Both the position numbers and the translations under genes were made by a program. Positions 59,905-64,000 of a DNA stretch of 64,000 nucleotides are shown here, piece after piece (position 1 is the first letter of the stretch; the number at the start of each line of letters is the position of its first letter). The notes below the pieces were generated by a model. The model ran no database searches. It was not told the DNA's origin and saw nothing but the letters and a program-made list of their open reading frames with translations. This stretch comes from Dipteris shenzhenensis (Eukaryota > Polypodiophyta > Polypodiopsida > Gleicheniales), in NCBI GenBank assembly GCA_047967505.1, contig CM106540.1, one strand, 5' to 3'.

Positions 59905-60830
59905 TGAGATGCATGGATATCTCGGAGTTGCATCTGTCGTGTTGTCTCACACTGTGGTAGGGGGCATGGTCTCCATACGGAGATCTTTGTATCTGGCATG
60001 CTATGTCGAGAGTAACCCCTTGGGCTCTGGCACTCCCCTCGGAGAAAGGCTGAGATAGGTTGGACCTCCATAGTGTGTGGTCTGGTCAGTCTCTGAGATT
60101 TGTGCCGTGCTTTGTGATGTCTCCTCCTGCTGGTCCACTCTGTCGTCATGTCATCTATCTCCTCATCCACACCATTGCGTCCCAGGGCTGTAAAGTGTAG
60201 AAATTTGCAATCGGTCGCTCTGCTACATCCGTCTTTATCTCAAGTAGCATTGTTGGCTCAGACTCTTTAATCTGGCTCAGCAGAGTCATCTTTGTGTCGC
60301 CGCATCTCCATCAAATAGAGACTGACACAGACTTGGTCTTGAATCGGGAGAGTAGTCCTTCTTGGAATAAACAATGGTATTGCCCCCAGATCTCATAGTA
60401 AACTGGACAAATGCATAGAAAGTGCTCCTTTGTCTCCATCCCTCCCAATGTGCAAAGCCTGCATATCCACTGCTCTCTAGGCGTGCATGCAGCTCTACAT
60501 GTCTTGATCCTCAACAGATGAGACGAAACTCGAATCTGCCTTATGGCAATCTCACAATGCATGTGAGATGCTCCATGTATGGGGGTCTGATGATCAATCT
60601 GTCTTGTGATACTCTAGAAATGGTCAATGTCCAACTAGATATTGGTGGGGAACTCCTGGTTTTCCCGTGGTCCGTGCTTGTAGTAGATCTAGCATATGAT
60701 CCGGTTGATCTCATCTCGTGGAATCAGGGAGGATGGAAAGGGTGGGAGTCAGTCCATCTGAACACCTTGACTGGCAAACCATTTGGAGATACGTGCATAC
60801 CAAGCCGTGCTGACCCCTCTGTCTGCTAGT
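59905..60830 (-). pseudogene. Antisense LINE fragment in TRA1 intron 7
   Basis: The minus-strand stretch 60,562-60,311 reads SSHLLRIKTCRAACTPREQW, C-x2-C (CRLCTLGG) and ETKEHFLCICPVYYEI. This is the Cys-rich terminal pattern (RxSsHxL ... PReqR.C..C ... E..HFL..CP.Y) common at the end of LINE ORF2 in land plants and animals. Sequence on both sides (59,905-60,300 and 60,570-60,830) appears to belong to the same insertion. No RT domain remains. Confidence 0.6.
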
Positions 60831-61179
60831 TGTTTGGATGACTGTAGTGCCAATCTCGGCAAACTTCAACTAGGTAGAGCCCAAACCCCTGTGAAGATAT
60901 GTCACTGTCTGAAAGATGGCATCAATTTGGTGTGGTGTCATGGCGGACTCTACTTGTACTATCTAAATTTTTTTGGGGGGGGGAGTTGGACTTCCTTTGA
61001 GCAAAATTGTATGAGCGAGGTTTTATGAGCGATTCAAGATTAGCAATACACTCAAGGAGTGTTTAGTAGAGAAACTACCTTGGAAATTCATTCTCTCTCT
61101 TCATTTTCATTATGGAGTGTTTAGTAGAACACATTTTAGAGATTGTCTATTCTATTAAGTTGTAAAGCTGCTCCTGCGA
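60831..61179. other. Intronic stretch between two LINE insertions
   Basis: AT-richer sequence with a G run at 60,973-60,983 and a short direct repeat, AGGAGTGTTTAGTAGA / TGGAGTGTTTAGTAGA, near 61,054 and 61,115. Nothing coding. Confidence 0.45.
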
Positions 61180-61825
61180 GCCCTCCCCCTCCCTCCCGCA
61201 ACCTCTACCCCCCCCTAGCTCACCCCCGCCTCGACCGCCCTCACCCCCTTGCCTCTCCGCCCTCACCCCCTCGCCCTCCGCCTCACCCCCGCCTTGGCCG
61301 CCTGCACCCCCTCGCCTCTCCACTCTCACCCCCTCACCCCTCCGCTCTCACCCCCTCGCCTCTCCGCCCTCACCCCCTCGCCTCTCCGCTCTCACCCCCT
61401 TGCCCCTCCGCCTCACCCCGCTGCGCCCTCCCCCGCCCTCCCCCGCCCTCACCCTTCGCCTCTCCGTCCTCATCCCCCTCGCCCCTCTGCCCCACCCCGC
61501 TCCCTCGCTACACCTCACCCCCCCCTAGCCTCTCCGCCTCACCCCCCCGCCCCCCCGCTTCGCCCGCTCCCCGCCCCCCGCTTCGCTCCCCCCCGCCCCC
61601 CCGCTTCACCCCCCCGCCCCCTTGCTACGCCTGCCCCTCGTCCCTCCCGCCCTTCCGCCCCGCCCCTTCGCTTCCGCCCTTCCGCTCCGCCCCCTCCCGC
61701 CCTCCCGCCCCGCCCCACCCCCACTCCCGCCTCTTCACCTCACCCGCCCTCCATCCTCAGCCCCCACCCCCGCCACCTCCGCCTCCCGGCCTCCCGCCCT
61801 CGTTTCCACCGCCCTCCATCCTTCT
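61180..61825. repeat. C-rich pyrimidine minisatellite at the 5' side of LINE-C
   Basis: Tandem units of roughly 20-22 bases such as CTCACCCCCTCGCCTCTCCGC dominate 61,240-61,400; to 61,825 the array degenerates into CCCCCCGC / CCGCCC runs. The plus strand is nearly all pyrimidine plus G in CG steps. It reads open in all three forward frames, which is an artefact of composition. Position suggests that it is, or was added to, the 5' leader of LINE-C. Confidence 0.8.
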
Positions 61826-63454
61826 CGCTCTCAGGTCTTGCTGCCGAGCTGTGGCCGATTGTCAGGGACCTGGGCTCCCACTTTGGCTGGGTTATGCACG
61901 ACACTTTCGCCGACGCGGTGACTACGGCAGGAGCCCCCCGAGTCCGTGTGGCTGTGGTGGACCCTGCGACTCTCCCTGAATGGATCGAGATCGTGACAGA
62001 TGCCGGCAGCATCACCCAGAGCATGGTAGTCACCGGACAGCCAGGCCAGTGCCTGAGGTGTCACGGCTTTGGGCACTTGGCTGCTATTTGTCCACGATTC
62101 GCCAGTTCCTCTCGGCCCCCCCCGCCCCCTCCCCCTCCGCCCCCTCCCCCCCCCTCCGGGCAGCCACGTCAGGAGGAGCAGAGGCAGCCGGAGTCCGGTC
62201 CAGAGTTAGCTGGCGGTTGGACTGAGGTCAGAAGGAAAAGAGTAAAGAACAAGAAGATTTCCGATAAAGGCAAGGAGGCAGAGGTTACCCAACCTGCAGC
62301 AGCACCTCAGAGACCTGACAGGCAGCCGCCCCAGGGTCCTGGGAGAGCTTCTTCTTCGACGGTAGCCCGCCCTCCACAGCCTCAGGTCCCCCTCTCTTCC
62401 GCTCCCCAGCCCCTTTCCACTCAGTCCCAGCCCCTTCCCCAGTCGCACCCCCCTCTTCCCGACCTGTAGCTTCAGCCCCCGCCTCTTCCTCTTCAGTCTC
62501 CTCCTCTTCCTTCTCAGCCCCAGCCCCAGGTGCAGCCCCATCCCCCCCCCGCCTCTCTCAGCTCTCTTGCAGTGTCAGCTGTACCGATGGTTCCTCAGCC
62601 GAGGGCAGCCCCCACTCCCCCTCCTCCACCCCCCCCCGCTAGTCGCCTCCGTGGAGTCTGAGTTGCCTACCCCCCAGCCACCTCCCCCTTCCCCTCCACA
62701 GGCAGGACACCTTGAATCTACACCACCACTGGAGCAGGCTTCCCTGTCCGCTAGCCCCTCAGTTGCAGACTCTGGTGGGCCTCAGCTTCAGGAGAGAGAG
62801 CTTCCTCGCGACTTTTACAGATCTGGCCCCTGGGACTACTTGGATGTGGCCGACCTTGGGACCTTCCCTGCTTGTCTCGACATCAGTAGCTTCCTGCTCC
62901 GCAAAGGGGCGGATGGGAGGATCGCAGCCTTGGCCCCGAGGGATGGCCCTAGCTTTGCTTTCACGTTCCTCAGCGACGGCACCGAGACTTGGACAGACGA
63001 CTTGGTCTGGGAGGCTCTCAGAGAGCAGACGCACGCTCAGGTTTGCTCCTGGATAGGCCCGTCCGGTGGACAGCTTCTCGAGACTTAGTGGTCCGAGGGT
63101 GACGTGCGCTTGCGGTGGCGTTGCGCCGCCAAACGCTTCAGATTGATTGTGATCCTCAGGCCCCCTCTGTCATGGCCCCTCCCCCAGGATGTCAGAGCCT
63201 GGACCCCTCAGAAACTCCGAGCCTTCTACGGGATGACTACTTCAGAGATCTCGAGTTGGCTCGAGAAAGCATTTGCTCATGGCACGAAAGGCCTCTTGCC
63301 TTTGCTAAAGGTGTTGAAGAACGGGCAGGACGACCCCGCCTCCCCCTCCAAACCTTCTCATAAGCGTCAGTGCCTCCATTCCGAAATGTCAGCTTCTTCA
63401 TCGACATCTGCCGCGAGCAGACAGTTGTTCGCAGCCTCCCAGTCCTCACCATGA
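61826..63454 (+). pseudogene. LINE-C ORF1 with CCHC knuckle, one frameshift and one stop
   Basis: Frame 1 gives AELWPIVRDLGSHFGWVMHD, VVDPATLPEWIEIVTDAGS and the zinc knuckle CLRCHGFGHLAAICP (62,050-62,094), followed by a Pro-rich tract, a basic segment (VRRKRVKNKKISDKGKE), and more Pro/Gln-rich sequence to TAG 62,467. The protein continues in frame 2 from about 62,470 (frameshift) with FYRSGPWDYLDVADLGTFP and EALREQTHAQVCSWIG, a TAG at 63,086, then WLEKAFAHGTKGLLPLLK, ending at TGA 63,452-63,454. The stop overlaps the ORF2 start. Product: nucleic-acid-binding chaperone of a LINE. The start codon is hidden by the C-rich repeat. Confidence 0.7.
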
Positions 63455-64000
63455 GCCTACACCTTGTCTCCTGGAATGTGAACGGGTTTCATTCTTCTGG
63501 CACCCGTGGTCCTAGGAAGCTCATTTTGAGACAGGAACTTTAGCCAGCAGTGATTGGCCGTTTGGATATACTTCTGCTCCAGGAGCACAAGCTTTCTGTG
63601 GCTCATTCCTGTAGCTGCGGGAAGATTCTCCCTGGACGTTCTCACACTTATTGGGAGCCCTTGATCGGCGCACAGGGGCGGAGTGGAGGTGTCTGTACTT
63701 CCGTGTGCGAGCAGTTAGCCCAGGGAGTTTTTGGTCATGGCACGTTGATCCCAGGCTGTGCCCTTTGGGTAGGCCTGGAGTTGGAGGGTTCCAGAATAGG
63801 AATCCTCAACATTTATGGTCCCACAGACATCCGGTGCAGAGCCACCTTCTGGAGGACACTCACAGGGATTCTCCCAGACATGGATTCCTGGATTGTTGGA
63901 GGTGACTTCAACAATCTGGAGACCTTGGAGGACCAGCAAGGCAGAGGACCAGAGTTTACAGGTATGTCTCAGGCAGAGCAGTCCGCTTGGGACTCATTTA
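63451..64000 (+). pseudogene. LINE-C ORF2 start: apurinic-type endonuclease domain (cut by window end)
   Basis: From ATG 63,451 one frame reads to the window end with a single TAG at 63,541-63,543. Motifs: LHLVSWNVNGFHSSG (N-terminal metal-site Asn), DILLLQEHKLS (catalytic Glu), QGRSGGVCTSV, RIGILNIYGPTD and SWIVGGDFNNLETL (the GDFN active-site loop). These are the standard endonuclease/exonuclease/phosphatase motifs of L1 ORF2, which nicks target DNA. RT lies beyond the window. Apart from one stop the domain looks well preserved, unlike LINE-A. Confidence 0.85.

Larger units (their letters stand above)
61180..64000 (+). mobile_element. LINE-C, GC-rich L1-type element running off the window
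   Basis: Contains a C-rich leader, ORF1 with a zinc knuckle, and the start of ORF2 (endonuclease). It is far richer in G+C than any other part of the window and carries fewer breaks than LINE-A, so it is probably a younger insertion into TRA1 intron 7. Its 5' boundary is uncertain (somewhere between 61,145 and 61,250) and its 3' end lies outside. Confidence 0.75.

Noticed and set aside
61143-61830. Overlapping Pro/Ser/Arg-rich frames of up to 278 codons
   Set aside because: The C-rich tandem repeat lacks stop codons in every forward frame; openness reflects composition. Only the part from about 61,826 has LINE ORF1 motifs.
1-64000. CRISPR arrays, rRNA or intact tRNA genes, bacterial operons
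   Set aside because: No regularly spaced identical repeats with unique spacers, no box A/box B tRNA pattern or rRNA core was noticed, and intron-containing plant genes rule out a prokaryotic source.

Overview
This window is eukaryotic and looks like a large, repeat-rich land-plant genome, most likely a fern or another seed-free or gymnosperm lineage. The evidence is plant-type host genes with GT-AG introns (an ABCI17/STAR1-like ABC ATPase and the 5' end of a TRA1/TRRAP gene), Ty1-copia and Ty3-gypsy remnants, several LINE families and very many (GA)n tracts. The species-level guess is an inference from style, not from a diagnostic marker. Family assignments come from motif recognition; no search was run.

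Layout. 0-4 kb: a two-gene element whose second gene is of the DUF7869 type, read through by nonsense codons. 4.0-7.7 kb: a 5'-truncated copia element on the minus strand with one 180-bp LTR. 7.8-9.1 kb: an AT-rich array. 9.2-13.7 kb: two gypsy fragments, partly inverted copies of each other. 13.7-20.1 kb: decayed retroelement sequence, degenerate tandem repeats and a LINE tail. 20.6-21.6 kb: the intact three-exon ABC gene. 22-26 kb: mostly non-coding, with a 490-bp hairpin-forming inverted repeat. 25.7-36.1 kb: two more copia remnants, a pair of homologous dispersed repeats (one holding a 304-bp MITE), and a broken three-exon gene of unknown family. 37.9-40.9 kb: an LTR-bounded minus-strand element carrying a fragment of a host EXO70A-like exocyst gene. 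42.9-53.6 kb: LINE remnants, including one nearly full-length 5.5-kb copy with target-site duplications. 53.8 kb: a retroposed U6 snRNA copy with an internal 47-bp duplication. 56.7 kb to the right edge: the first seven coding exons of TRA1, then a large intron holding an antisense LINE fragment and a GC-rich LINE that runs off the window.

Only two host genes look functional: the ABC ATPase (minus strand) and TRA1 (plus strand, incomplete here). Everything else is best read as mobile DNA or its debris. In the elements whose frame can be followed (DUF7869 gene, copia-1 pol, LINE endonuclease), interrupting stops are nearly all TGA or TAG, which fits C-to-T decay of methylated repeats. The most notable observations are the EXO70A fragment inside an LTR element, the duplicated U6 retrocopy, the DUF7869 element, the unknown spliced gene with a VWEGNHR box, and the GC-rich LINE whose ORF1 stop overlaps the ORF2 start as ATGA.
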